From Sipunculus nudus (Eukaryota > Annelida > Sipuncula > Golfingiida > Sipunculidae): a stretch of 64,000 bases of DNA. Positions 1 to 11,640 of this stretch are shown piece after piece (positions within the stretch are counted from its first letter, which is position 1; each line of letters starts with the position of its first letter). The DNA lies in assembly GCA_026874595.1 (NCBI GenBank), contig CM049310.1, positions 14,544,058 through 14,608,057 on the forward strand. Direction: 5' to 3'. The notes under the pieces are model-generated. The model was given only the letters and a program-made list of their open reading frames with translations, did no database searches and was not told where the DNA came from. Made by a program: the position numbers and the translations under genes.

Positions 1-187
1 AGTAGGGCACAAATCATAACCATGGGGCCCAGATCCTTCTAACTTGACATCCTGAGAGTTCCTCAAAGTTCTCCCAAGAAACCTGAAATTGGGTCACAGT
101 GAACTATATTCTCAGAGTTTTGGGGTATGTTAGAGCGCCCCAGAAATAATGCAAACTACACACAAATTACCAGATTCCTCATGAAAG

Positions 188-492
188 GCTGGTTGGAGGT
201 CAGAACGGACGTGAACCCACGACCTTGCGGCCACATACCCAGCGCCTTATAAATATATAAAATATAAACTTATTTATTTTACATGGATTGTACAAATAGT
301 TAATATAACTAATCAAGGCACTCCCCATGGCTCCGATGATGGCGTTCAGTAGTCTGTAGGGATGAAGGAAACCGGAGAACCACCGGCCTTGGACGGTCAA
401 CTACAACCCACTCTCATAGCCGCGCCGGGAATTGAACCCGGGGTCGCCAGCGGAGAGAGCCGAGCGTTTTACCCCTCGACTTTCCAGGCTCC
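188..492 (-). mobile_element. tRNA-derived SINE, degenerate
   Basis: On the minus strand the head (about 492 to 420) resembles a tRNA. It has an A-box-like D-arm region, an anticodon-arm region and a perfect T-arm stem around GGGTTCAATTCCC (about 424-442), ending in GCGCGGCT. About 180 bp of unrelated body follows, then a second T-arm-like segment GTGGGTTCACGTCC near 208-221. The acceptor stem does not pair well at its 5' side, so this is not a working tRNA gene. A tRNA-headed body of about 300 bp is the usual plan of a SINE. Two tRNA-like segments could mean a dimeric SINE or two nested copies. The family is not recognised. Confidence 0.6.
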
Positions 493-1879
493 ATTAGGCT
501 GCCGCAATCCACTTATGTTTAGGTGGCTAACCTATTGCTTTTGCAATGGCATAAACTACCGGTTGCTGTAAGGTAAAACTTTGCCAAGTGCCAGTGACCA
601 AAATGTAAAAAAAATAACGACTATGGATGCCTATGCCTGTTTTTTTATGTTTAGCCACTGAGACCTAGTTATATATAACAATAACAGTCCATACCAGATT
701 CTAATTCAGTAATAAACACAACACGGCTTTACTTACCAGAGCTCGCTAGCACCAGCATCAATTATAATATTATATTTTAATTAATTAATAATTATAATTA
801 ACGTTCCAAATATGATTATAAAGCCACCTATTTACCCAATTTTCCTGTGGAATTTTTGGAATATCCGACTTACTCTCCAAACATCTTAATGACCAGTTCT
901 TACGTCACCTCCGTTATGGATGTATGAGCCTGTTTATCCACAAGCTGGTAGTAAACACAGTTCTTGTGCCAATGTTGACAAACAGAACATGAAACATGTA
1001 ACTTAAGGTGGTTGAATTTGTACTTAGTAATTAGTAATGTGCATGTAGCATGTAATAAGTTGCAAAACACCCTTTGCAAAAATCTGGTTAGTCTGTCTTG
1101 CCACCGGATGTCGTTATTTGATGTTATTATAAACAGGTGGATATTAACCAAACAAACTGCCAGTATGCGGTGGATTCGGTGTATTTTTGGCTTATTCTTA
1201 TGGAAGGAACAAGAGATTATCTTGAGTTAATAGACGTCAGATACAGGAACACAAGAGATTCAAGGTACACAAATTTATTCAATATCAAAACAGGAATTTG
1301 CCTTGCGAGTGATATCATGAGACAGTGCTGAGGAATAAAGACATAGTATGATAATAATAGTACATAAAAAATAAAGAAAGCCAATAACCTCTTTGACCAT
1401 TTATCTTATCCGTTCAATTTTCTTTCTGTTCCTAATAATCAGATTCCCCACCGGCATTTCAAAGCATACGATATTGAACTCTGAACCATCAGAGAATAGA
1501 ATAAACAAGTAGTTCAATATCTCCATTAAACAATTTAATTTTCCGTCGAACGTATATAAACGCTGTTGCCCTTTACGATATACTATGTCTATATTATTAT
1601 TCCATTTACGCCTTTCATCTAATGCTACCTTTAAGTATTCACACCTATGTGGAAAATCTACTTATGTTCCAATAATAAATTGGAGGAAGCCGGTAGAGCC
1701 CTTTTGGCAATCACGTATATTAGGTCGATTTATATGTAATAGTGGTTCCTCTTTCATATGTACTCAGCAAGCTATACGATATAGATTCAGGAAATCAGCA
1801 GCTGACATGCAGAATATGTGTATGTATGTGAGTAGGCATATATGAATGTGTGCATATGTTCATGTATGTAAGTATATAA
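493..1879. other. AT-rich non-coding stretch
   Basis: Only short chance reading frames on both strands. No splice-bounded exon, repeat or RNA gene recognised. Confidence 0.5.
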
Positions 1880-2698
1880 CACAATATATATTTGTATTCG
1901 CCAAAACAAATTTTTGCGGATACTATGTTTATGACCGGTTCCGCCGCCGCCCCCGCGTTCGTTTCCGGAACAGAACTCTGAGACCACTGGACAGATTTTT
2001 TCCCAAACTTTACACCATAATCGGTCACATGTGAACTGGTGCCAAAATATTTTGCGTTGACCTCTGACCTTTCCTCTCTCCAGTGCGTCTGTTTTGACAC
2101 ATTGATCAAGACATCTTCGGACTCGTTTGACCAATCATGCTAAGAATTTTGCACAAATGTAGATCTTCGATAGCTTAATAACATACACCAACAATGGTGG
2201 CGCCACCTGCAACCATTGTTGCACAGGGTCCATCTGTTTATCTGCCTTGGGATAAAATTACTCATATCTCTGCAGTGGTTGGACATATCCACCTGGAATT
2301 TTGCATGTGTATACATCCTGGATAGCTTTCTCGATTTATGACAGGTGGCGCAACCTACATTCACTTTCAGGCTGCAGACATCCATGCTTATATCTCAGGA
2401 CTGGTTTGATGTATTATCCTGAAATTTTGCATGTCTAAAGATATCACATAGCTCTTTATAATACGCAAAACTGGTGGCGCCACCTGTAACCGAGTTTGCA
2501 CAGCGTCCGTCTGTTTGTCTGCCATGGGATAAAATCACTCATATCTCAATAGTGGTTTGATTTATCTGCCTAAAATTTTGCATGTATAAACATCTTGGAT
2601 AGCTTCCTGGGTTTTGTGTCTCCTACATTTATGTTACACGCTGCAGACATCTATGCTTATATCTCAGGACTGGTTGTACATATCCCTTAAAATTTTGC

Positions 2699-2700
<2 letters not shown>
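1880..2700 (-). repeat. Family A composite interspersed repeat, copy 1
   Basis: The reverse complement of this block aligns by eye with 48,420-49,475. It has an array of about 270-bp units carrying the palindrome GGTGGCGCCACC (2199, 2473), phrases such as ATATCTC, AAATTTTGCATG and an 'AGACAGATGGAC'-like segment. It ends in a terminal block (about 1880-2130) containing GAGAGAGGAAAGGTCAGAGG, a GC-rich GGCGGCGG run and TTTTGCGGATA-like text. Tandem cores plus a distinct end recall Helitron-related 'pearl'-type repeats described from bivalves, but I cannot confirm the class. No protein is encoded. Confidence 0.7.
2058..2070 (-). promoter_or_regulatory. Perfect DR1 nuclear-receptor-type site in family A terminal block
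   Basis: The minus strand reads AGGTCAGAGGTCA: two perfect AGGTCA half-sites in direct orientation with a one-base spacer. This is the DR1 arrangement bound by RXR/HNF4/COUP-type receptors. The other family A copy also has a DR1 at the matching place (49,284). Binding is not shown. Confidence 0.45.

Positions 2701-2701
<1 letters not shown>

Positions 2702-2760
<59 letters not shown>
2702..2760. repeat. (TA)n microsatellite
   Basis: About 59 bp of uninterrupted TA directly abutting the end of the family A repeat. Confidence 0.95.
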
Positions 2761-2762
<2 letters not shown>

Positions 2763-3447
2763 TGTAGACCATATCTATGTCCAGTCAAGTATAGACCTGG
2801 CCTAGTCCAGATCACGATTGAGGAAAATTCTAAAAGGTCTAGGAAAATTCCAAACTTTTTATCTGGTCAATTGCAACTTGGAATAACTTGGGTATAAAAT
2901 CAAGTTCAGATAACCCGGGGTGATTTAGAAGTTCATTTCAGGTTATCCCTACGGTTTCAGATTACCAATAAAAAAGTTTCTTTAACGCAAATTACCTAAA
3001 ATTTTTAAAATTCCTGTCTTCCTTTCCTTCCTATACTTAGTTGAATCTTTGTGTATCTTATGTTGCACGTAACACGTCATGCGCTTTGGTGAAGTGTACG
3101 AGTCAATATTAGTAGGAATAACAACATTATTATATAACATTTTGCGGGATTTATTATTGATATTGATGATTCCATCAGTTAAATCTCGTATTTTTCACGT
3201 GGTCTTTAAAAAAATATATATCATGGGTTAAAAAAAATATTATAATTTATCATTAGGTGATACCAGCGAGGGGATAATCTGAAGAGTGGAGGAGTATTGG
3301 GTTCAGACAACCCCCGGGGATAATTAAAAATCGATTTCTGATTACCGGGACGTAACCTGTAATGATGGTCACCTGAAGTCACTATAACTTAACACGGGAT
3401 CTCTTTAAAAAAGTATCCAAGTCATGACGTCGGGGAAGCTCTTTAAC
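2761..3447. other. Non-coding stretch next to a foldback element
   Basis: No coding signal. Two loosely similar segments (about 2900-2970 and 3300-3350, both with a CCCGGGG/CCCCGGGG core and a GATTACC phrase) may be parts of one decayed repeat that includes the palindrome that follows. Confidence 0.4.
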
Positions 3448-3592
3448 GGAGTCCTAGTCCAGAACTGGACTAATCGGGGCCTATTTATAACCTGATAGTC
3501 TATGTTGCCCCGTAACAGTTACGGGGCAACATAGAATATCAGATTGTAAATAGGCCCCGAACAGTTCAGTTTTGGACTAAAGGAGTCTCTGA
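3448..3592. repeat. Foldback / long imperfect palindrome
   Basis: Two arms of about 70 bp meet at 3521 with a one-base centre: GCCCCGTAAC then A then GTTACGGGGC. The arms stay paired through CAACATAG, ATCAG and GGGGCCTATTT and, more loosely, out to AGTCC segments. The strand could form a hairpin of about 70 bp. No terminal target duplication was found, so foldback MITE is a likely but unproven class. Confidence 0.75.
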
Positions 3593-4585
3593 TCAAAGTT
3601 CATGATGTGATTATCACGAGCACCTACGTTCAGCCTGTGAGTTGTTACATTGTTACCAAGACCTTCCCTAACTGGTAATGTAATCGGGGCATGAAACTAC
3701 ACATTCAACTGCTGAATGCTTCCAATAGTGTTTTGGTTAAAGAACTTTCTAACTACAAATTTAGTAAATGTGAAATAAACTGAAAAAAAAACCTGAAATT
3801 CTAACAACAATTCTCACTGGCCTGGCTACATTTATTGGCGTTGAGAACACGTGAAAATAAACGATCAGACAGCAGGTCCAGGTTGACTTGAATGCCACAG
3901 ATAAACTACTTGGACTTTTGTAAAGGGATTCAGCATAGCAAAACACGGCTGTGGTTATATAGGCCGAGTCAACATCTGACTTTCCAGACAACTTGTGAGT
4001 CATGTTCCAGCCGGACTTATAGATATATTGTCCTTAAACTACCAGAGATATTTGCAGGAAAACATGTGCCTTTTAGCATGTATTGCTTATTTTTAGTTAA
4101 AATTGTTTCAGCCATTTTTGACATCCTTGAACCTTATCAACAATCTTTTCAATGTTAAATATTTTTTAGTAATCCTTCCGTCATTTATTGTTCTTTTAAT
4201 TGTATACATTATTGACTAATTTCTCACACACCTGCAGTTCACCAACTGATTTGTGAATCAGCGAGTATGAGTTTCATATCCGTACCGTCAGAAAATGTAT
4301 ATTTTTATCTGCCTGTAGTGAATATAAGCAGGGTACATGGCCAAAACACATAGTATATTTTTTTCCTAGCTGATGTATATGCTTCTGTTTATAACTTTTA
4401 GATAGACAATATGACACTGTTTGACAGTTCAGATTTCCCCCTTCTCCTCTATAATCTCATTCACAAATGTCCTCATTTGTATGCAAACATGGGCTGCCCC
4501 ATGCAAAATAGTATAAGTAAATTGTTTGATGTAATTATTAAATTCTTATACTGCCTCCTGCTTGAAACTCTCTTTGTTGAGACAG

Positions 4586-4642
<57 letters not shown>

Positions 4643-6289
4643 GTATATGTGTGTATGAATCTGTAAGAATTACACTTTGGAGTTTAAGTTTTTTGCATGT
4701 TTCAAAGAGGTCTTTATTGAACATTCAACACCCATCAAGGTGTCATCCTACTTTGTTCAGCGCTCAGTCCTAGCACATTGCCGTTCAACTGGTTCCTTTT
4801 TATCTTCAGTCAACACGATCTTTCAAAGGTGCATTTTTTAACTCATAAAACCCGTTCCTGGTTCTTACGGTACACATTCAGTCGATAAAATTACTGGATA
4901 GCTGAAAGACTGCCAAACCAAGAAAGTAAAGTTTGCATTAAATTTTTTTTTTTTTTAAACCCAAATGTTTAAATACCTTATTCTATGTATCTGCTCATAT
5001 TCTAATAAAATTTATAACAAATCCCCGCAAAATATATCGTTTAAATTTTTGCTAAACCCGCAGAAAACACATTTCTAACATCAGGTCCAAATAATCAGAA
5101 AAAATGATAAACCATACGGTTTTCATGCCTTTTTCAAAGAGCCATGTTAAGCTTGTCGGAAAAACCCGTGAGCTGAGAAAATTTCTTTTCTGTTAATATA
5201 GCTTTATAACGACTTTCAGTCAGACGGGTTACATCGTATCTGATGAAATTCTGTCTACAAAAGCAGCAATGATTAGTTTTAAATTACCGGTAGTCTCTGA
5301 ATGAACCATAATACAAAAGTACAAGCCAAAATTTTAGTAACATGATCTTAAAAAAACACGGTTCTTTTATATAATCCATTCTTGAAAATGGATGGCGCAC
5401 TGTAATATAATTATTTGAAATTATTTTTCTCCGTTTGGTTTATTGTTCATGCTTCAATATTATTAGCATTAAAAAACTGCAAAACATTGATATTGCTTAA
5501 TTTTTATACACAAATCATTTTTATTCAAAGAACATATTAGACAAGAGGAGTCGCCTTTATTTTTTTTTTTTTTTTTGTTTTTTTTACGAGAGTGTGGTGT
5601 GAGAGGCAGCAATTCTCGGAAGTAGTCTAACATGTGTATGCGTGTCTTATAGTTTAAAGACGTGCCACCATTCATCAATCTCAGACAAAATGTCAAGAAA
5701 CTAGTCTTTCTAAGTGCAGCCAGAGTGTCCCAAACACACCATTGTGAGACAAACCCTCAGTTTAAAGCGTCTTAAATTGACGGGAAAAGGAATTGCTGGC
5801 CTTTATCACAGTTTACGTTAACGTTTTTATTGCAATTAAACATAACCAAAACAGGGTTGGCATTTTTCCGGGAAGATACATAATTTAGGGAAATTTCCGG
5901 GAAATTAGGGTAGTTTATGGGAAGAAAGGGAATTGAGGGAAGACAGGGTTTGCCTACTATTTAATATAATTATGAATAAGTTGGGTGTAATTGTTATATT
6001 AATATAATTTAAGAAGATGTCTCTTCTATCCGCTCCATAAGTATACACTTAATGGGAGCCCATTTATTTATATGTGTATCAATCTTTTCTCTGTTTGAAG
6101 CTATACACTTTTCTATTTGGTATATATTTTCTATAAAATGTCGGATTCCCTGCTGTGTTGGTTATGTTTATAACATCTACTGACATACAAGTACCGTTTT
6201 ATCATCAAAGATAAAAAATTCAACCATTGATGTTCATAGCTACCAGGTATTACTTTTCTATCAACAATGTAAACGAAGGGTTTACTGAC
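3593..6289. other. Non-coding stretch with a (TA)n tract
   Basis: Contains a (TA)n microsatellite at 4588-4639 and T-runs near 4941 and 5561. No gene, RNA or mobile element recognised. The low end of the neighbouring LINE may reach somewhat into it. Confidence 0.5.
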
Positions 6290-9200
6290 TTAAGGAGTTT
6301 AAATACTTGAAAAAATTCCATCCCATATGAGTTTCGAAAAGGTGCAAGTCCTATAGTAGATGTGTTAAAGTTTCCTTCTCATATCGAAAAAACGTGCAAT
6401 CAACACTTTCTACAATATTGATCTTATGTAAGAAAGGATTAAAAGTTATTCGACGATGAAGTATATGAATCTGGAAACTTCTCATTTTAACAGATAAAGT
6501 AGAATAACATATGTTACAAAATCCTTTGTATATTTCATCATCAGAGTCTAGCATCAGATCTTTTTTCCATTTAAGAATACTGTTGCTTGTTTTTCTGTTT
6601 ATTCTTTTATTAATTTCATATATACTTTTTAACTGTATTTGTCTTTAAAAGAAAGTTACTCAGTCTGTCTAAATATGCTCCAGTATCCAAACCAGTTTCC
6701 TCTTTTCCTGGAATAATTTTCCATTCATCTGGAATCGATGTTAGCATACTTATATAACTTAAACAATCTATATCAACTGAATGTATTTGACAGAATATTT
6801 TGTGGCTCAACCAAAGAGACCTTTTATTTATGTGATCATACAGATCTGAAATATTCTTAACTCCTGCGTCGTATAATGTTTTATAAAACATAACTTTACC
6901 ATCCCCCCCCCTTTTAATATGCGATTTCACCATAAACACTGTGACATTATTTCCGGGGTTTTTGTTGGACTAAAGAAATTATATGAACACCACGCTCTAA
7001 GAACATCTTCCTAGAATGGGCGTGGCGTGCAAAGTAGATCTGTTGAGTCATCCGTTGCTAAGTTACATTTAAATGATAATTCCTTAAGCTTTGAATTATC
7101 TAGGATAAGTAATCTGCAAATATCATGTTCTGGTTTTAAGAGTACACGTTTAACTAAAGCAATTTTACAGGCAATTTTTGGTCGGTAAGTGAACCATATC
7201 TAATCCACCTTCGCATGACGGCGAAATTAGGATGTTCCTTGTAATCAGTTCTCTTCTTTTATTCCATACAAAACTGTAGAGTAATTTTTCTACCTGTTTA
7301 AATATTGGTTGGACTTGGAAGAACTGCAAGAAGATAAAGAAACTGTGATCTGATGAAACTTTTTAACACGATGATTTTGCCAACTGGGGTGAGTTTTCTC
7401 TGTGACCATACAGCTATTTTTCAGCTAATTTATTCTTCATTGTAGCTGTTTTAGGAGTATTATTTAAGTCAATAATATTTTCCAATGATGGAGGAATAGT
7501 TTTTCTCAGGATATTGATATTCCCTTCAATCAAGGTTAAACCATTTTTTTTATATTTTCTATTTTCAATGAAGTTACTATTTTTAACAAATGACATAATG
7601 GCTGTTTTTTTCTAAATTGATCTTCAGGAAATAAGTTGAAAATATTTAAATACCTCTAATGCAGATTTTATGCTTTCAAAATCTGTAACAAACAGAATTA
7701 TGTCATCTGCATATTGTGATAACTTAAAGGTACCTGATTCGGATGCCATGGGATGCCATGTATGTTTTTATTTTTTCTAATAGGAATAGCAAGTAATTCT
7801 ATACATAATATTACTAGGTTAGGGGAGAGAAGACAGCCTTGTCTTAGCCCTCTGGACACTTTTAATAATTCCGAGGGTTGACCATATTTATTTCACAGCT
7901 CGTCAAATCATTATATAGTACCTTTATCATGGATATAGCCTTTCAAAATCCATTAAATATAATCCTATTCCAGTATATCGAAAGCTTTTTCATAATCTAA
8001 CTTCATAATTAAGGCTTTTGATTTTTTATTGGATGTATAATTTATTGAGGTTATGGTTTTGTTAATATTTTCACCAATGTATCTCCCTTTAATAAAGCCG
8101 GTCTGGTCTTCATGAATAAAATTGTTGATTATTGGTTTAATTCTATTAGCTATACATTTTGAAATTATTTCACAAGCACAATTAAGTAATGTTAGAGTAC
8201 GCCATTTTTTAAATACCGGAGATCTTTGGCTTTCCTTCGTAGTAAGCTGATAATCCCTTGTTTCTGTGTCATGGACAGTGAACCACTCAGAAAGCTATAT
8301 TTAATGCTGTTCATAAAATATTCATTAATATCCTGCCAAAAGAATTTATAAAATTCGGCCTGAAGTCCATCGATTCCTAGTGATTAACCATATGGAAAAG
8401 GTTTTATACTGTCTAATATCTCTTTTGCTGATAAATATACTGGCCATTGTGTACCTTATAATTATGGGGCAACGAAAGTATATTTGTCAATAATGTTATC
8501 AAATTTATGTATATTATTCATTGTGTCAGAAGTGTATAAGTTTACAAAGAAGTTTTTTCTAATGTTGAAATTTCTTTGGGATCAGTTACTATATTATCAT
8601 TAATTTTAAGTTCGTTTATAACTTTCATGTTATTATTCCGTTTTTCCATATTCAAAAAGTACTTTGTTGACTTCTCCCCTTATTCGTGCCATCTCACTCT
8701 ACTCCTGATTATAGCCCCTTTACTTTTCTCTTCTATAAATTTCTTCAGCTTCTCCTCGGTTTTTCTTAATTCTTCACTCCAAGTATCTCTAGTATGAATG
8801 CCATCTTCTTCTTTTAATTTGCAAATTTTACTTTCCAATTCCAAAATGTTAGTTCGTGTATTTTTTTTTGTTTATAAATACTTTAGCTAATACAACTTCT
8901 TCTATTTCATTTTTATAGTATCCCACAAGAGAGGAGGAGATGCTTCTTTGTTTTCCTCAGCAGTATTTTAAATACGTTTATTTTTGTCAACAAATGGAGC
9001 AGTAGTCATGAGTTAAATTTCCAAAAGCCGCGCCCTCTCTTAGTTTTTAATATTTGCATACATCTATTGCACAGTGATCCGTGTTTTTGGGCTGGCAATA
9101 TTTCTTCACTATTTACATATTTCAAGAGACCTGTAGAAATTAGAAGGAGGTAGTCATATCTACTTGCAGTATATGTAGGATTCTTTCTTGACCAAGTTAA

Positions 9201-9547
9201 TGTGTTAACCTTTGGATTTAAATGACGCCAAAATATCAATAAAGTATAGTTCATAAAATCTTGTTCTGTCATACTTCATATATAAAACAGCATTCTAGTC
9301 TCCCCTACTATATTATTTTCATTATTACTATTTTCCAGTTTGCTTAATATTCTAGAATTAAATCGGATGTTTTCACTATTAGGTCCATACATGTTAATCA
9401 AGTTTATTCTGACATAATCCAGAGTGATATCTGATTTTATTAATCTTCCCTCATTATCCTTAAATGTTCAGTGTATTTCATAGTTGACATTATTTTACAT
9501 GAGGATGGTTACACCACGTGCATTGAGTGTACAATCGCTAAATATCA
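6290..9547 (-). pseudogene. LINE ORF2 remnant: endonuclease C-part, reverse transcriptase and C-terminal region
   Basis: Read on the minus strand this is a decayed non-LTR retrotransposon ORF2. Conserved phrases appear in family order. The endonuclease segment with INMYGPN lies near 9380-9400. A stretch with TW...SRYDYLLLIS...GRGFWKFNS occupies 9006-9272. The RT fingers phrase DQTGFIKGR is near 8088-8115 and RT motif A, LDYEKAFD, at 7978-8001. LRQGCLLSP is at 7821-7847 and the catalytic YADD at 7702-7713. The tail has ETLTHLL and MGWNFFKYLN near 6310-6370. Stops and frameshifts break the reading frame many times, so it cannot make a working enzyme. The active-site residues themselves are still readable. 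With the ORF1 type upstream, an L1/Tx1-like clade is most likely. The exact 3' end and target-site duplication were not found. Confidence 0.88.
7702..7713 (-). other. Reverse transcriptase YADD catalytic motif
   Basis: The minus strand encodes LSQYADDIILF. The two aspartates are the RT motif C metal ligands. It lies downstream (in minus-strand order) of motif A at 7978-8001 and RQGCLLSP at 7821-7847, as expected. Confidence 0.92.
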
Positions 9548-9557
9548 ATGTGTGGCC

Positions 9558-10032
9558 TACGCTCCCGAGGCAGCGGAAATCTTGCGCTTCTAAAGAAGCT
9601 TCTGATTTTCCCGCTACCTGCTTTGACCGTTTATGATGCACTTAAACACCAGGTGGTGCACATGGGCCTGTCTGCTGAAAAAGAAAACTGCTGATGTGAC
9701 CAGCAACCAACCAAATGCAAGTCAACAAACAGTCGACAGGCATCAGGCTCCGCCCAGAAACTAAGTGTGAGGCAATTCCCTCTGAGCCTGTGGCCTGTTC
9801 AAACGGTCGCCGGGGGCGATGAGCTGTCACTCAAAATGAAATGAACAACATTGGCTTCGTGTATTCCTCGCTTGGCTGGTAAACCGTTTTGTCTTCTAGC
9901 ACAGGGTCTCATCTGATAAGATCAAAATACATTGCTCCCCTCTGGTGTAGAGTTTCAGGATACAAGGTCATAACAAACAGCGCTTACGATAAAGGTAGTT
10001 GGCCTATAGGTAAAGCGCTGTGTAAAGAGCGC
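9558..10032. mobile_element. 475-bp nested insertion inside LINE endonuclease
   Basis: The endonuclease frame reads EWGHT up to 10,043 and resumes as GHTLIFSDCTLNARGVTILM from 9557 downward. The interval between is foreign. It is flanked by identical 10-bp direct repeats ATGTGTGGCC at 9548-9557 and 10033-10042, a target-site duplication. The insert has no obvious terminal inverted repeats, no clear A/B boxes and no coding capacity. Its right end carries AAAGCGCTGTGTAAAGAGCGC-like self-complementary text. A SINE or a short non-autonomous DNA element (a 10-bp duplication fits Mutator-like elements) are both possible. Confidence 0.72.
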
Positions 10033-10042
10033 ATGTGTGGCC

Positions 10043-10207
10043 CCACTCTGCTCTCCAAAGGACTGAGGTTTTAAGTGTGCTGCGAGTTTCTTGTAAGAAA
10101 ATGACATTATGTGGCTTGTTTTGTAGCCAGTAGAACTTTTCTCTTCTTTTACTGTTGTTACTCAAGCCTCTCACATTTAGTGAGAGTATTCTTACTTCAC
10201 TCATCAT
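10043..10207 (-). pseudogene. LINE ORF2 N-terminus (AP endonuclease domain start)
   Basis: The minus strand encodes MMSEVRILSLNVRGLSNNSK, then FYWLQNKPHNVIFLQETRS and WRAEWGHT. The LSLNVRGL (N in the first metal-binding loop) and QETRS (catalytic Glu) phrases are the first two motifs of the exonuclease-endonuclease-phosphatase fold of LINE ORF2 proteins, which nicks target DNA for reverse transcription. The MMSEV start is a natural ORF2 start. The domain is cut after about 55 residues by the nested insertion and continues beyond it. Confidence 0.88.
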
Positions 10208-10879
10208 TAATAAAATTGTTTGTTAACATCCTGGCTTTGGGATTCATGCGAATATACCTTCGCATAGATTAAATGTGCACATATATACTCATATATGTAT
10301 ATACATTTGCACATAGATATGCCACTCTATATGCATACTAATGTTGTTAAATGTAGAGAATTGTTTTAGTAATGTTATAAACATTCATAATAATTCTCAG
10401 CTTGCTAAACGGTAATGTACCAGACCGAGCTGCATAGGTGCTGTAGCTAACACCAGTATTGACAGTAACATTAACAATATCATTAGGAGTAATGCTATGT
10501 GACAGTTTTCACAATATTAATGGTTTGACCAGAATAATTAATGATGAACAAACACAACCTTGTAGATTTTGTAAAGCGAGAAAAAAATACAGAAAAAAAA
10601 GTAAATATACTTACAAAAGTAATATGTGTTCCTCACACGACAGATCTAAACTTTATGAGTCTGTGTTTCAAAGTTGTTCCTCACCAGTGATCCCCATTGT
10701 CACTTGTTTGTTGTCATCTGCTATCTGCGACGCCGTCTATCGGCGAGTTTCTAAAGCTGACACTGCTGCCACCTCTTGACCGGGGTTGTGACTGTTCTAC
10801 TGGTTTGGTGCGCATGCGTGATGTGCGTTCCACGTGCATTGGATTGTGATCCCCGTCATTGTCGCTTAGCGACTGTTAC
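10208..10879. other. Spacer between LINE ORF2 and ORF1 remnants
   Basis: About 670 bp lies between ORF2 and the end of ORF1, longer than the usual short inter-ORF gap of L1-like elements. It could hold another insertion (AT-rich, with TATA/CATATA-rich text at 10,270-10,330), but no boundaries or duplications were found. Confidence 0.4.
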
Positions 10880-11540
10880 TTGCGTTGGGGGCCAACACTG
10901 GATGGAAAAAGGTCTCTGAGTTTTGAACTTTTCACCCTCACGCCGCCGATAAATCTTATTCAGAGGTTGGGTTTGCGGTCAGTCCTTGAATGCGGACAGG
11001 CTGGCCGTTAATGTAAAGCTTCCCCCTCTAGAAACCCGCCTTCAGGCCATCATTGTAGGCTTTTGTCATTTGCGGTTTCGCTTTTGTTTTAGTTGAAAGT
11101 CCACTGCTGTCAAGTCTTCAGTGAACCTGACTTCGTTACCCCTCGCCGATTTTTTACTCTTTATTATTACCAAGTTTCTGAGAGGTCTGCTGTAAGGCCT
11201 AACTAAAATTTGTCTTGGTCTGGGACCTTTCCGGCCTGTTCTGTTGGCATTTTCAAATGCTTTAACAACTTCAGCTCCCTCTATGGCCCCTGCCAGTTTA
11301 TTCTGGGTTATTATTTTAGCTGCGGTAGTTATACAGTTTTCCGCTTCACCGATTTCTCCCACTCCCACTATCCTCAAATTCCACTCTCTCTGGTATCGCT
11401 CTACCGTATTTAGCTCTTCTGAGAATTTTAATTGCATACTTTCAGTTTGTGCATCTTTGCTTTTATTTTGCTCTTTAACAAGTTCTAACTCTTTTATCAG
11501 TTCCACTACTTGTCTCCTTAATTCTCTCTCACCCCTTTAA
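10880..11540 (-). pseudogene. LINE ORF1 (L1-type RNA-binding protein) remnant
   Basis: The minus strand 11,506-11,066 reads as 146 residues. A lysine/glutamate-rich coiled-coil-like N-part is followed by ERYQREWNLRIVGVGEIGE, the beginning of the RRM of L1-type ORF1 proteins. Then come RTGRKGPRPRQILVRPYSRP and VRFTEDLTAVDFQLKQKRNR, matching the RRM-to-CTD transition of that family. After a stop at 11,066 the C-terminal domain continues in broken frames to about 10,900 (RGG-SFTLTA-like text). L1 ORF1 proteins trimerise and coat the element RNA. The upstream ATG region is incomplete. Clearly defunct. Confidence 0.82.
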
Positions 11541-11640
11541 CTGTGGTGTCTAACGTGGTAAGGCCAGTTTCTATTGTTTGTATGTTTTTCTTTATCTTCT
11601 TCTGCTCCGTGGACAGACCTTCCAAGAAAACTGAGAAAAC

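Noticed and set aside
424-491. Functional tRNA gene on the minus strand
   Set aside because: The T-arm is perfect, but the 5' acceptor strand does not pair and a SINE-like body follows.
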